Origin: an uncultured Alphaproteobacteria bacterium
GTDB taxonomy: Bacteria > Pseudomonadota > Alphaproteobacteria > SP197
Direction of reading: 5' to 3'
Length of the DNA stretch: 64,000 nucleotides
Assembly (NCBI GenBank): GCA_943787175.1
Contig: CALSLK010000006.1
Span: 372,001-436,000, forward strand
Shown in pieces: positions 27,776 through 37,975 of this stretch. Under the pieces are notes generated by a model. It saw only the letters and a list, made by a program, of their open reading frames with translations. It searched no databases and had not been told where the DNA came from. A program made the translations under genes and the position numbers. Numbering within the stretch: the first letter of the stretch is position 1; the number at the start of each line of letters is the position of its first letter.

Positions 27776-28800
27776 CGGCGACCTGCGGCATGGGCAGCAC
27801 GGGCCAGATCAAACAGCGCGCGCCGGCAAATCGTATTGGCCGGCATGCCTGTTGTCTTGCACTGGATTTCCGCCTCCGTCAGATGGCCCAGGGCGCGGTT
27901 GGCGCGGTCCGCGTTCCAGCGTCGCGACCCGGCCTTCAGGGCATCGACCGCCCGGAAGTGAAACACCTTCGCGCCCCGGATCGCCGCATCTTCCGCCGTG
28001 CCGCGCTCGCGCAATGCCAGGAACAACTGCAGCTGGGTCATGTGTCGGCGCACCGCACCCAGGATGCTGACCGGCTGTTCGCGATCCGCAAGAGCGCGTT
28101 CCAGGCTGCGGTCGAGATCATCGAGCCTGCCTGCCGAAACCGCCTGCGCAATACGGTCAAGGGAGAGGAACGAGCTGTCGGCCACCACGGCCTCGACATC
28201 CTCCACCGATACTGTCGCCCCTTCACCGGCATAGAGCGCCAGCTTGGCAACCTCGTTGCGGGTCTGAAGCCGGTCGCCACCCAGATAGGCGACCAGAAGG
28301 GCCTTGGCATCGCGATCAATCCCAACGCCATGCTCGCCCAGAGTCGCATCAACGATGCTGGAGAGGTCTCGACCTTCGTCCCGGTAACAGGCAATGGCCG
28401 CACCTTCGCCTGACTTTTCCAGAAGGCTCCGAAGCTTCGAGCGGCCCTGTAGCTCGCCGGCCTCGACGACTACTAGGGTGTCGCCGGTCTGGCGACCCAG
28501 CAGGTCTTCGACGGCACCGGTCAGTTTGTCGCCCGCACCCTTCACACGCACCACACGGCGCCCGCCGGTCAGCGACATCGCCCCGGCCTCATCGATCAGG
28601 AGACCGGGATCGGATGCTGCGGCATCGCCGGAAAGTTCGGCAACACGAAACGGATCGGAAAGGTCTTCCACGGCACTTGCCGCAATCAGGTCCGCGCGCT
28701 CACGCACCATGCCGGTGTCGGCGCCATAGACAAGGACCACACGCACGGCGGGGTCAGGCTTACGGCAGAAGGCGTCGACCTGGCGCGCTGCGATCTTCAT
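27772..28800 (-). CDS. holA: DNA polymerase III delta subunit
   Basis: 342 residues. It opens with MKIAARQVDAFCRKPDPAVRVVLVYGADTGMVRERADLI, the usual HolA start with a GxDxGxVRER variation on the Walker region. SRTKSL-like features are replaced by GELQGRSKLRSLLEKS and AYLGGDRLQTRNEVAKLALYAG (the LGNDR.. box). It loads the sliding clamp as part of the clamp loader. It lies six bases downstream of lptE in the conserved leuS-lptE-holA operon. Confidence 0.93.
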   Translation of the reverse strand: MKIAARQVDAFCRKPDPAVRVVLVYGADTGMVRERADLIAASAVEDLSDPFRVAELSGDAAASDPGLLIDEAGAMSLTGGRRVVRVKGAGDKLTGAVEDLLGRQTGDTLVVVEAGELQGRSKLRSLLEKSGEGAAIACYRDEGRDLSSIVDATLGEHGVGIDRDAKALLVAYLGGDRLQTRNEVAKLALYAGEGATVSVEDVEAVVADSSFLSLDRIAQAVSAGRLDDLDRSLERALADREQPVSILGAVRRHMTQLQLFLALRERGTAEDAAIRGAKVFHFRAVDALKAGSRRWNADRANRALGHLTEAEIQCKTTGMPANTICRRALFDLARAAHAAGRR

Positions 28801-28806
28801 CGCCGA

Positions 28807-29331
28807 TCATCCCTGCCGGGCGAAATAGAGCGAGAGCAGATTGGTGATGGTGCCCGAGAGGTCGCGCGCTGCGTCCTCGGCCGTCGCTTGCTCGGCCACC
28901 AGCGTGGCGTATTCCGACTCGACGACATCGTAGCTCCCCGTCGCACGAGCGGTTGAACTGTAGAGCAGGGTCATGGATGTGCTGTCATAAAGCGCGAAGT
29001 CGGCGTTCAGCGCCAGATTGAACCGGGTCACGGTATCGTTGGACTGGATCTGCAGGGCCGCCGTCGACTGATCGATTTCGACCAGCAACCGATACCGTTT
29101 CGGTTGGCGGCCCTGGCCGGCCGTAAAACGATCGATCAGCTCGTTCTTGAGAATCTGGCCAATGCGCCGTTCCGTGCCTTCGCCGATTTCGTTGATCTCG
29201 ATCGCGGCCAGCTCAGGCGAGACGGCGCCACCCGATGCCTGCTGGCCGTAAAGAGGCTGAAAACCGCAGCCGGAAAGCAGGGCAAGTCCCGACAGTCCGC
29301 CCAGGTGAAGCATGGCGCGGCGCGTGATCAT
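28807..29331 (-). CDS. lptE: LPS-assembly lipoprotein LptE
   Basis: 174 residues with a twin-arginine-looking start (MITRRAMLHLGG) leading to the lipobox LLSGCGFQPLYG, the hallmark of alphaproteobacterial LptE. The mature part has IEINEIGEGTERRIGQILKNELIDRF and LLYSSTARATGSYDVVESEYATLVAEQ, both typical. It plugs the LptD barrel in the outer membrane for LPS export. Position between leuS and holA supports the call. Confidence 0.93.
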   Translation of the reverse strand: MITRRAMLHLGGLSGLALLSGCGFQPLYGQQASGGAVSPELAAIEINEIGEGTERRIGQILKNELIDRFTAGQGRQPKRYRLLVEIDQSTAALQIQSNDTVTRFNLALNADFALYDSTSMTLLYSSTARATGSYDVVESEYATLVAEQATAEDAARDLSGTITNLLSLYFARQG

Positions 29332-29372
29332 GATGGGTCGCAGGCGAAGTTCATGACCAGGAGTCTACACCA

Positions 29373-31951
29373 TCAGCCAACGACGATGTTGACGATCTTG
29401 TTGGGCACCACGATGACCTTGCGCACCGTGAGGCCGGCCATCGCGCGCTGCACGTTGTCGTCTGCCATGGCCGCCGCCTCGATGGCAGCCCTGTCACCGT
29501 CGCGCGGCAGCTCAAGCTTGGCGCGCATCTTGCCGTTGACCTGCACCGCGATCGTCACGCTGAATCTTCGACGATCAGGGACGCATCGGCGACCGGGCCA
29601 TGCTGCATCGGCCAGCAGGCCCTCATGCCCCAGGGCCTTCCACATCTCTTCGGCCAGGTGCGGCATCATCGGCCCGCTCAGGACGATCAGCGTCTCCAGC
29701 GCCTCGCGGTGCGCCCAGCCGTCGCCGCCATCGCCCGCCTTGAAGTCGCCGATGGCGTTGGCGAGTTCGTGAATGCGGGCAACCGATCGGTTGAAGTGAA
29801 AGGCTTCGATGTCGCCGGTCACCCCGTCGATCGCCTTGTGCGCGATCTGGCGCAGGCCCTGTCGCAGTTCTGCGCCAAACGATGAAGGCATGGCTGATCC
29901 AGGTGCAGGCAGTGCCTCCAGGGCATCACCGACCAGACGGGCAATCCGTTGGACAAAACGATGGGCGCCGGCAATGCCGCCGTCGGTCCATTCAAGGTCA
30001 CGGTCGGGCGGTGAATCCGAAAGCATGAACCAGCGCGCGGTATCAGCACCAAAGTCGGCAATGATGCGTTCGGGATCAACGACGTTGCGCTTGGACTTCG
30101 ACATCTTCTCGGACCGGCCGACCGTGACCGATGCCGAATCATCCATGACGAAGAACCGCACCGCTTTCGGCACGCTCGACTTCGCTGGGTTCGAGATAAC
30201 TTCCATCAGGACCCTGATAGGTCTCGTGGGTCACCATGCCCTGGGTAAAGAGGCCCTCGAACGGCTCGTCAAAGTCGAGATAGCCGCAGCGGCGCAGGGC
30301 ACGTGTGAAGAAACGCGAATAGAGAAGATGCAGCACGGCGTGCTCGACACCGCCGATATACTGGTCCACCGGCATCCAGTAGTTCACGGCTTCCTTGTCC
30401 ATGGGCGAAGCATCGCGCGGCGAACAGAAGCGCAGGAAGTACCAGCTGGAATCAACAAAGGTGTCGAGCGTGTCGGTATCCCTCAGCGCCTGGGCGCCAC
30501 AGGACGGGCAGGCAACATGTTTCCAGGTCGGGTGATGATCCAGCGGGTTGCCGGCCTGACCAATCTCGACATCCTCGGGCAGGGCGACGGGAAGCTGATC
30601 GTCGGGCACCGGCACAATGCCGCAGGCATCGCAGTGGATGATGGGAATCGGCGTGCCCCAGTAGCGCTGGCGCGAAATGCCCCAGTCGCGCAGGCGGTAA
30701 TTGATCGTGCGTTCGGCCCGGCCCAGGGTTTCCAGGCGCGCTGCGATCTCGTCCTTGGCCGCCTCAACGGTCATGCCGTCGAGGAACGCGGAATTGGCCA
30801 GCAGGCCTTCGCCCTTGAAGGCTTCGTTGCCGACCTCGAACTCGGCAGCATCGAGCATCAGCTGGAACGACGACCGGGGTTACCGACAGGCCGTACTTGC
30901 GGGCAAAATCAAGGTCGCGCTGGTCATGGGCCGGGCAGCCGAAAATGGCGCCAGAGCCGTATTCCATGAGGACGAAGTTGGCGACATAGACCGGCAGTTC
31001 ACGCCCGTCGAACGGGTGGATCGCTTTCAGGCCCGTGTCATGGCCGCGCTTCTCGGCGCGCTCGATGGCTTCTTCGCTGGTGCCGATACGGCCGCATTCG
31101 GCGATGAATTCTCCCAGTGCGGGATCGGATGCTGCCAGTTCCGTACTGAGCGGATGTTCCGGCGAAAGTGCCATGAAGCTGGCGCCGAAGATGGTGTCAT
31201 GGCGGGTCGTGAAGACTTCCAGCAGATCAACACGGTCCTTCATGGCAAACCGCATCTTCAGCCCCTCGGAGCGTCCGATCCAGTTGGTCTGCATCAGCCG
31301 CACCTTGTCAGGCCAGCGGTTGAGCTCGGCCAGGGCATCTGCGAGTTCGTCGGCGAACTCCGTGATCTTGAGAACCCATTGATTCAACTGGCGCTTTTCG
31401 ACGGTCGCGCCCGACCGCCAGCCCTTGCCGTCGATCACCTGCTCGTTGGCAAGCACGGTGTGGTCGACCGGATCCCAGTTGACCCAGGCTTCCCGGCGGT
31501 CAACCAGGCCGACTTTCAGGAAATCCAGGAACAGCTTCTGCTGGTGGCGGTAGTATTCGGGATGGCAGGTCGCGATCTCGCGCGACCAATCGAGCGAAAG
31601 ACCCATGGACTGCAACTGCCCGCGCATCGCCTTGATGTTCTCATAGGTCCACTCGCGCGGATGCACCCCCTTGGCCATGGCGGCGTTCTCTGCAGGCAAA
31701 CCGAAAGCGTCCCAACCCATGGGATGAAGGACGTTGAAACCCTGGGCGCGTTTGTAGCGCGCAACCAGATCGCCCATGGCGTAGTTGCGCACATGGCCCA
31801 TATGGATGCGTCCGCTTGGATAGGGGAACATCTCCAGGACATAGGCCTTGGGGCGGTCGTCGGGCGGGCCGGCACGGAAGGTCCCGGCCTGTTCCCAGAC
31901 TTCGCGCCAGCGGGGCTCCGCCTCGCGGAAATTGTAACGTTCGCGTGCCAT
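29373..31951 (-). CDS. leuS: Leucyl-tRNA synthetase, with two frameshifts
   Basis: Three overlapping frames together give a complete class I LeuRS: the N-terminal [20 protein letters not shown] (HIGH motif), the editing domain with [16 protein letters not shown], and then, after a shift near 30862, [13 protein letters not shown]. The Zn-ribbon CDACG...CPSCG and [11 protein letters not shown] lie in the middle frame. After a second shift near 30145 the [15 protein letters not shown] (KMSKS) motif and the C-terminal [16 protein letters not shown]-like ending are read. The start ATG 31951 gives [15 protein letters not shown]. All catalytic motifs are intact, so the shifts are probably sequence errors. 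Confidence 0.95.
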
Positions 31952-32216
31952 GATGACTTGTTTATGTCTGCCTGAGCGTTGGGGCGCGCAAGCTAATGCG
32001 GATTGCCTCGGGTTGGAACCAGTTTCTGGCGCAGGGCTCAGAGCCGAATCCCAAGACAATCAGGGCATTCGCGACATGGTTGTCAGGCGCGTGTTGTCCC
32101 ACCGGTCGTCTGGCCGACCCAGACAGGCCTTGCGAATCAGGCACACCATGATGCTCGTCCCCACAGGTCGACCTGCAGAAGAGCTCCATATCACGGTCAG
32201 AATGAGGCTTGGTGCG
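31952..32216. other. Gap between leuS and the DUF3576 gene
   Basis: About 265 bases between the end of the DUF3576 gene and leuS. The only open frames are short and lack family character. I see no tRNA, terminator or repeat in it. Confidence 0.4.
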
Positions 32217-32795
32217 TTACTGACCCAGCTGGGCAATGCGCATCTGGCGCGCGCGGGTCAGAACCGCATCGACCAGTGAGGCCGGAGTCGCAGGATCAAC
32301 CGCGGCCTCGTGCCAGGCGCCATCGGCACCGCGCAGCTGGCGGTTCACCTGAACCTGCACACCGTCGGCCCGCAGGCGGGTGTCAAGAATATAGACCGTC
32401 ACCTTGAAGCGCTCGTTGGGCGTTTCCGGCGATGCGTACCAGTCATAGATGATCACGCCACCCAGCGGATCAGCAGAAATCGGCGGCAGAAAGGAAAAGG
32501 TGTCGAGCGAGGCGCGCCATAGGAAAGCGTTGACGCCAAGGCCGCCCCCGCTGTCGGCCCGTTCCTCGTCCCAGAGATTGCTGATGCCGCCGGCACCAAA
32601 GATGGTTTGCCGGTTTGGATCATTCACATCCGGCTCGAACCGGCCCTGTGATGTCTCGACAGTGTCTTCAACACCGTCATAGGTCGTGTTGCCACAGGCA
32701 CCAAGCAGACCGGCCATCACGACAATTACAGCGCCGCGGTACAAACGAACGGTGAATGGTGCATTGTCAGGGGAAGTTTGAAATCGGGTGGTCAA
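32217..32795 (-). CDS. DUF3576-family lipoprotein
   Basis: From a TTG at 32795 the protein is 192 residues with a short basic start, a hydrophobic stretch and the lipobox-like AGLLGACGN. The mature part has FGAGGISNLWDEERADSGGGLGVNAFLWRASLDTFSFLP and SADPLGGVIIYDWY, which I recognise as DUF3576, a family found upstream of leuS in alphaproteobacteria. The ORF-track start at 32975 adds 60 residues with no family character. The exact start is uncertain. Role unknown; the operon with leuS-lptE-holA suggests an envelope protein. Confidence 0.8.
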   Translation of the reverse strand: MTTRFQTSPDNAPFTVRLYRGAVIVVMAGLLGACGNTTYDGVEDTVETSQGRFEPDVNDPNRQTIFGAGGISNLWDEERADSGGGLGVNAFLWRASLDTFSFLPPISADPLGGVIIYDWYASPETPNERFKVTVYILDTRLRADGVQVQVNRQLRGADGAWHEAAVDPATPASLVDAVLTRARQMRIAQLGQ

Positions 32796-33199
32796 GGCGG
32801 TTCGGTTCCTGTCGTGTCCAGAAGCCGCGCACCTTGGCGCAGGACACGGTTTCGGGCAAGCATGATCTTGTTGCTGACGATCACGTCCTAATATCGCAAT
32901 GTTATGACCATCCTGCCGTATTGGTCGGAGACGCCCGACTGTTTCAAAGCGGGTCACATTGATGCATTCGTGCAACAGTGCGCTGGAAACGCAACAAACA
33001 TCGTCGATAGCACTGGAAATCCGCGCGTCTGTCTTGTTAGCTCAGGCTCGCGAATTCGTCGGGCGATCATTCCAACGTTGAAGCCTCACGCAACGACGCA
33101 AGTCAAAGCAAGGGTGTTGGAACGATCAAGCGTCGATATCTTTTCCGTTCTGGAAAGGCGCTTGTCACTTGATGCAGTCCTTAAAGGAGGTTTGCGCTT
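32796..33199. other. Upstream region of porin 1
   Basis: About 400 bases with no credible gene, lower in GC than the surroundings. It must contain the porin promoter. The only clear site is the strong ribosome-binding sequence AAAGGAGG at the end, about ten bases before the porin ATG. No -10/-35 pair is convincing enough to call. Confidence 0.45.
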
Positions 33200-34423
33200 A
33201 TGAAAAAAGTTCTTCTTGGAACCACGGCGCTCGTCTCGGCGGGTCTTCTTGCGCAGAGCGCGCAAGCAGCTGATCCGATCGAGTTGAGTATTGGTGGTTA
33301 TCACAATTGGGCGTACTTCTTCGCGAAGAACGACAACAACCCGGCTGCTGGCACGTTGCCTGCTGAGCCTGGTTTCAACCTCGGCGACAACGATCTTAAG
33401 TTTGACGGCGAAGTCCAGCTTCGTGGTTCGACAGTTCTGGACAATGGCCTCGAAGTCGGTGTTCGCATCGAGATCGAAGGCGAGACCCAGGGCGATCAGA
33501 TGGACGAGAACTACGCCTGGATTGAAGGCTCCTTTGGTACCTTCCGTTTCGGCAACGACGATCCCGTTTCTGCGCAGATGGCCACGGCCGCTCCGTATCT
33601 GAACTACGTCTTCGGTGCCAACTCGCCAAGCGTGTTCGCGAACGGCTTGTCCCAGTTCTTCGCACGCGCTGCTTCGACTGCTGTCGGCGCTGGCACGTTG
33701 CGTTCGCGTTTCGCCGCTGGTGCATATGCCACCTTCGCGACGTTCCCGAACCAGTCGTTCGATGATGGGCAGCTGATCTACTTCACACCTGTCTTCAATG
33801 GCTTCCAGTTCGGTGTTTCGTATGCTCCGGACAACAACGAAGCATCGTCTGCTAATGCTTACTTACTGCCCACCAAGACTAGTACCGGCACCTCGCCTGC
33901 GACTACCCATGACGAAGTCTACTCGGTTGCTGGTCGTTATGACGGTGCTGTTGGCGACGTCGGTGTGACCGTTGCCGCTGGCTTCATGCGCATGAACGAC
34001 AAGGCTAGTTCGGCACTTGCCGGTAGCCTTCAGTCCACGGCGTCTGATGCCTACGATATGGGCCTGGTGCTGTATTATGGCAACTGGGGCGTTGGTGGTT
34101 CGTACTTGAACAACTCGGATTGGCACAACGTTGCAGGTACCGACACGGAATCCTTCGACATTGGTGTGGCCTACTGGTCGGACGGTGCGTGGTCGGCTGG
34201 TATCTACTGGTTGCATCAGGAGATTGACTACGCTGCTGGTAACCTGGTTGCTGGCTCGAACATCACCGATGAGTTCGATGCTTATCGTTTGATGGGTCAG
34301 TATGACCTGGGTCCGGGCATTGCCGTCACGGGGGCTCTGGGTATGGACACCTTCGATGATGGTGTTGTTAGCCAGACCTATGACACGCAGATGATCGGCG
34401 CTGGTATCATGATTGGCTTCTGA
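33200..34423 (+). CDS. Outer-membrane porin (porin 1, intact)
   Basis: 407 residues with a clean signal peptide (MKKVLLGTTALVSAGLLAQSAQA|ADPIEL). The mature sequence alternates in the way of a 16-stranded general porin (Porin_4 type), with FRFGNDDPV near residue 115 matching the porin signature, and ends in GAGIMIGF with the C-terminal phenylalanine required for barrel insertion. Codon use is AT-richer and more biased than in the neighbours, consistent with high expression. The start has an extended Shine-Dalgarno sequence. A near-identical but broken copy lies at 36143-38934. Confidence 0.93.
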   Translation: MKKVLLGTTALVSAGLLAQSAQAADPIELSIGGYHNWAYFFAKNDNNPAAGTLPAEPGFNLGDNDLKFDGEVQLRGSTVLDNGLEVGVRIEIEGETQGDQMDENYAWIEGSFGTFRFGNDDPVSAQMATAAPYLNYVFGANSPSVFANGLSQFFARAASTAVGAGTLRSRFAAGAYATFATFPNQSFDDGQLIYFTPVFNGFQFGVSYAPDNNEASSANAYLLPTKTSTGTSPATTHDEVYSVAGRYDGAVGDVGVTVAAGFMRMNDKASSALAGSLQSTASDAYDMGLVLYYGNWGVGGSYLNNSDWHNVAGTDTESFDIGVAYWSDGAWSAGIYWLHQEIDYAAGNLVAGSNITDEFDAYRLMGQYDLGPGIAVTGALGMDTFDDGVVSQTYDTQMIGAGIMIGF

Positions 34424-34451
34424 TCGCTTGATCAGAGGCTTATGAAGTCAA

Positions 34452-34482
34452 GGGGCGGCCTCTGGGTCGCCCCTTTTCTTTT
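34452..34482 (+). terminator. Intrinsic terminator of porin 1
   Basis: A GGGGCG...CGCCCC hairpin followed by TTTTCTTTT, starting 28 bases after the porin stop codon. An equivalent hairpin (38959-38996) follows the second porin copy. Confidence 0.85.
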
Positions 34483-34764
34483 GGGCCATGCCCATGGCGC
34501 GGTTTCCCTGGTTCAACCTGTGCCAAAAACGCAAATGCTGACAGCACTCAGTCGCGACCGATCATTGGGGTGATTCTCAATCGGAGGTCGAGGTGAACTG
34601 CCACAGAGGCGCTCGTTTCCAACCCATGTGATGATCAGTGCTAAATTTGACCACCGGAATCTGGTCATTGCGTCCGTTCGATGATAATGCGCGCATATCC
34701 ACAGGTCATTCTACCGTGATCCATGTGGTTCTGGCCTGCTATGTAAGATTGTGGGGATCAATTC
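34483..34764. other. Upstream region of sulfotransferase 1
   Basis: About 280 bases with no credible gene between the porin terminator and the first sulfotransferase. It contains an inverted repeat TGACCA-N8-TGGTCA at 34648-34667, listed separately. No further signal is evident. Confidence 0.4.
34648..34667. promoter_or_regulatory. Operator-like inverted repeat upstream of sulfotransferase 1
   Basis: Six-base arms TGACCA / TGGTCA separated by eight bases, about 100 bases before the sulfotransferase 1 ATG. The geometry suits a dimeric regulator, but a single instance of six-base arms can arise by chance. Confidence 0.25.
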
Positions 34765-35602
34765 ATGAGCAAGATCATCTGGCTGGCGTCTTTTCCAAAA
34801 TCCGGCAACACATGGACCCGGGTTTTTATCATGAATCTTTTCATGAACCCGTCTCAGCCATTGTCGATCAATGAAGTACACAAGATGTCACCGTCTGATA
34901 CGAGCTCGGATTGGTACAACATGTTTGATGATCGTCCGTTGACCGAATGGTCCCTGCCTGAGGTCGCGCGGATGCGCTACAAGGTCCATGCTGAGATTGC
35001 GAGTCATGCACCCGACTCGATCTTCGTGAAGACCCATAGTCCTATTGGTTCCTGGGAAGGTTTTCAGATCATCAACATGCAAGTGACCGCTGGTACCATC
35101 TACATCGTGCGCAATCCTCTTGATGTTGTTGCTTCCTACGCCAATCATTCCGGTCTGACGATTGATCCCATAATCGAGATCATGAACCGGCCCCGTTACA
35201 TGGCTCCAGGCTCAGAACATGCTGCCCCGCACCCGATCGACAGTTGGCGTGAGAACGTCTCCAGCTGGACGGCACACCCGCATCCCGCCCTTCATGTCAT
35301 GCGTTACGAAGACATGCTCCAAAAACCCGAGGAAACCTTTGGTGGCCTTGTGCGATTCCTTGGTTTGCCCCAAGATAAAGGGCGCCTTACTAAGGCCATT
35401 GAGTTTTCCTCATTCGATCAATTGAAGACTATGGAAGACAACGAGGGCTTCGTGGATGCTAGCAAAAGGGGGAGGGCGGTTTTTCCGCGGTGGGAGGATC
35501 GACGGTTGGCGTGACGAACTCACCTCTGGCCAGGCGCGCGCGATTATTGAGGTGAATCGCGAGCAGATGCAACGCTTCGGCTATGTCCCCAAGGGTTTAT
35601 AA
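34765..35602 (+). CDS. Sulfotransferase 1 (Sulfotransfer_1 family), one frameshift
   Basis: It opens with MSKIIWLASFPKSGNTWTRVF, the 5'-phosphosulfate loop of PAPS-dependent sulfotransferases. KTHS (likely catalytic Lys/His), IYIVRNPLDVVASYANHSG (3'-phosphate motif) and MRYEDML follow. Near 35478 the frame is lost; the family ending (GWRDELTSGQARAIIEVNREQMQRFGYVPKGL) is found in the next frame, ending at TAA 35602. It stands alone between the two porins. By its middle region (MSPSDT..WY, MNRPRYM) it resembles sulfotransferase 7 more than its other neighbours. It would transfer sulfate from PAPS to an unknown acceptor. Confidence 0.88.
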
Positions 35603-36142
35603 GTCCCTTCAGGGGAACATCGAAACTGCACTAAGCAAACTTGCCGCCCCTTCCATGATCGGTGTTCGACGGCCTGATCACAGATCTCTCAGATTATGAG
35701 TGACCTTTGAGATACCCTCGTTTGGAGTTCTGACGCGTTTACTGCCAAACTTGAGCGCTCCTGATCCAAACCAGACAGCGATGCTCCAATCTGGCAAGGC
35801 AAACACGTACACGCGATCGATTATCACGGAATAGTGATCAACCAATCATAGTCTCGTCAACGGATCATGAGGCTGGGATCAGACGGCGATAGTCAGCGCG
35901 ACTTCTCAAGTCTTCGTGACAGCCACTGGCGGCAACGTTGATTCCTTACCAGCACATCCAGGTGTCTTCTCCCAGGACTGCAAGCCGGGTTCGTCGGTGC
36001 GGTTTGGGAGCCCCAACTCTGCATCCTGCCAACCTTAAGACGGGCTACAAAATCCGGCCACAGCGCTCACCGTGGTCAGGACCGTTCAAGTGCCAGGTTG
36101 TCGTGATCAAACATCAGGACTGCTGCAAGGAGGTTTGCGCTT
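35603..36142. other. Gap between sulfotransferase 1 and porin 2
   Basis: About 540 bases, lower in GC, with no open frame of family character. The last 22 bases (ribosome-binding sequence AAGGAGG and the start region) match the leader of porin 1. The rest shows no obvious similarity to the upstream region of porin 1 by eye. Confidence 0.45.
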
Positions 36143-36364
36143 ATGAAGAAGGTACTACTTGGAACGACCGCGCTGGTTTCGGCGGGAATGCTTGCGCAGA
36201 ACGCGCAAGACGCTGACCCGATCGAACTCAGTGTCGGCTGTTATTACAATTGGGCGTACTTCTTCGCGAAAAACGACGACAACCCGGCTGCTGGCACGTT
36301 GCCTGATGAGCCTAGTTTCAACCTCGGCGACCACGATCTAAAGTTTGACGGAGAACTCCAGCTT
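36143..36364 (+). pseudogene. Porin 2, 5' fragment
   Basis: The first 73 codons nearly match porin 1, with the same signal peptide pattern (MKKVLLGTTALVSAGMLAQNAQD) and the same extended ribosome-binding site. Similarity stops at ...KFDGELQL, 17 bases before the left end of the IS3 element. Changes such as A-to-D at the signal cleavage site (AQAAD to AQDAD) suggest loss of selection. The matching 3' fragment lies at about 38375-38934. Confidence 0.88.
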
Positions 36365-36382
36365 TGAATAGCCCCGAGTTTT

Positions 36383-37257
36383 CTAGACGCCCTCGGTTTT
36401 CATTTTCTGCTGCCGTTCGAACTCGACGGGCGACAGCATCCCGTTCCTTACGTGCTTGCGCTTTGGGTTGTAGAACATCTCGATGTAGTCGAACACATCC
36501 TGCCTGGCCTCGGCTCGGGTTTTGTAGGTTCTGCGCCGTATCCGTTCGCGTTTGAGCAGGTTGAAGAAGCTCTCGGCCACGGCATTGTCGTGGCAGTTTC
36601 CACGCCGGCTCATCGAGTGTTCCAGATTGTGATGCTTCAGGAATGACGCCCAGTCCATGCTGGTGAACTGGGAGCCCTGGTCTGAGTGGATGAGCACCTT
36701 GCTCTTCGGCTTTCTACGCCACACCGCCATGAGCAATGCCTGCAAGACAACGTCTGTCGTCTGACGGCTCTGCATGGACCAACCGACGACGCGACGCGCG
36801 TAGAGATCGATCACGACGGCCAGATAGGAGAAGCCTTCCAGCGTCCTGATATAGGTGATGTCTGTCACCCAGACCCTGTCTGGTGCTTCCACATCGAACT
36901 GCCGGTCCAGTGTGTTGTCGACGACCACGGATGGCTTGCCACCATAGGTACCAGGCCGGCGCCTGTAGCCGATCCGCGCCTTGATGCCGGCAAGTCTGGC
37001 CAACCGTGCAACGCGGTTCGGGCAGCATGTCTCGCCCTGGTCCAGCAGGTCATCATGGAGCTTGCGATAGCCATAGACCTTGCCACTCTCCTTCCACGCC
37101 GTCCGGACCAGCTCGGTCTGGCGTATGTCTTCACGGCTCTTCTGCTCAGCGGGTTCTTGAGCCAGGCGTAGAAGCCGCTCGGATGGATGCACAGGCAACG
37201 GCACATCGCCCGCACCGAAAACACCGGACGATGCCCGACGACGAACGCGTATCTCAC
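36383..37257 (-). CDS. IS3-family transposase OrfB (frameshifted)
   Basis: The catalytic core is intact in one frame: VWVTDITYIRTLEGFSYL (first D), VLIHSDQGSQFTS (second D) and DNAVAESFFNLLKRE (E), the DDE triad of IS3 transposases, with ETYRNRK-type GYRKLHDDLL upstream. The N-terminal part (MRYAFVVGHRPVFSVRAMCRCLCIHPSGFYAWLKNPLSRR) lies in another frame and joins the core near 37135, so one indel is present. The element may be inactive, or this may be a sequence error. Confidence 0.85.
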
Positions 37258-37517
37258 TTTGCATCCCTGGCGAAATACGCGGTGGCTTTTTTTAGAATGT
37301 CACGCTCCTCGGTGACCCTCACCAGCTCGCTCTTCAGCGCGATCTCGCAGCCTGATCATCGCCGCCGGACCGGCTTCGAGAACTTCCTTCTTCCAGGCGT
37401 AGAGCGAATGCTGGCTGACACCCAGCCGCTTCGATACCTCCGCAACCGGATACCCCGCTCGGTGATCTGAGCCACCGCGTCCCGTTTGAAATCGTCACTG
37501 AAACTGACCTTGCCCAT
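37254..37517 (-). CDS. IS3-family OrfA (helix-turn-helix, frameshifted)
   Basis: Starting at ATG 37517 it reads MGKVSFSDDFKRDAVAQITERG, then after a missing base near 37450 YPVAEVSKRLGVSQHSLYAWKKEV, then after a further shift ALKSELVRVTEERDILKKATAYFA. This is the usual HTH plus leucine-zipper layout of IS3 OrfA proteins. It is too broken to appear in the ORF track. Confidence 0.75.
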
Positions 37518-37626
37518 GATGGCCTCCTTGCCTCAAAATTAGGAAAGAAGGCGTCTACAATCTAGTGGATTGACCCATTCAAAGGAGCCGAATTGGGATT
37601 CCCTTTTAGTGCGCGACCTGCGAGCC

Positions 37627-37975
37627 ATGAGCATGCGCACAGGAATATCGTTTACCGTTTCGCCTTGGGATCGCAAGCAGCTTGAAGCGCTTGTTGCGAA
37701 CGGCAACTCACCGCAGAAACATGTCTGGCGTGCCCGGATTGTGCTGTTGAGCGATGACGGTGGGGGGACGCAGGGGATCATGGCGGCAACCTCCAAATCC
37801 AAAACGACGGTCTGGAGATGGCAGGCGCGGTATGCTGATGCTGGCGTCGCAGGGCTGTTGTCGGACGCCACCCGCCCCCCTGGCAAGGCTCCAACGTCGC
37901 AGGAACGTGTCGATGAGGTGATCCGCCTGACGCAGAAGAGCCCGCCTCACGAGGCGACGCACTGGACGGCGCCAG
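37627..37975 (+). pseudogene. IS630-type transposase, N-terminal fragment (plus strand)
   Basis: About 115 residues: ISFTVSPWDRKQLEALVANGNSP, KTTVWRWQARYADAGVAGLLSD and RLTQKSPPHEATHWTA, a typical IS630 helix-turn-helix region. The text breaks off after HWTA, where the other half-element begins. The ORF continues only in meaningless frame. Confidence 0.8.

Larger units (their letters stand above)
36382..37559 (-). mobile_element. IS3-family insertion sequence (about 1.18 kb)
   Basis: The two ends carry imperfect inverted repeats: TCTAGACGCCCTC at the left and, read inward from the right, TGTAGACGCCTTC, the TG start being usual for IS3. Inside are two overlapping minus-strand frames, orfA (DNA-binding) and orfB (DDE transposase). 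An A7 run on the coding strand at 37287-37293, near the end of orfA, is where IS3 elements make the -1 frameshift fusion. No clear target duplication could be found at the edges. Confidence 0.85.

Noticed and set aside
36382-37559. Target-site duplication at the IS3 ends
   Set aside because: The flanks (GAGTTT on the left, ATCTAG on the right) do not match over 3-5 bases, and the adjacent deletion would be expected to remove one copy.
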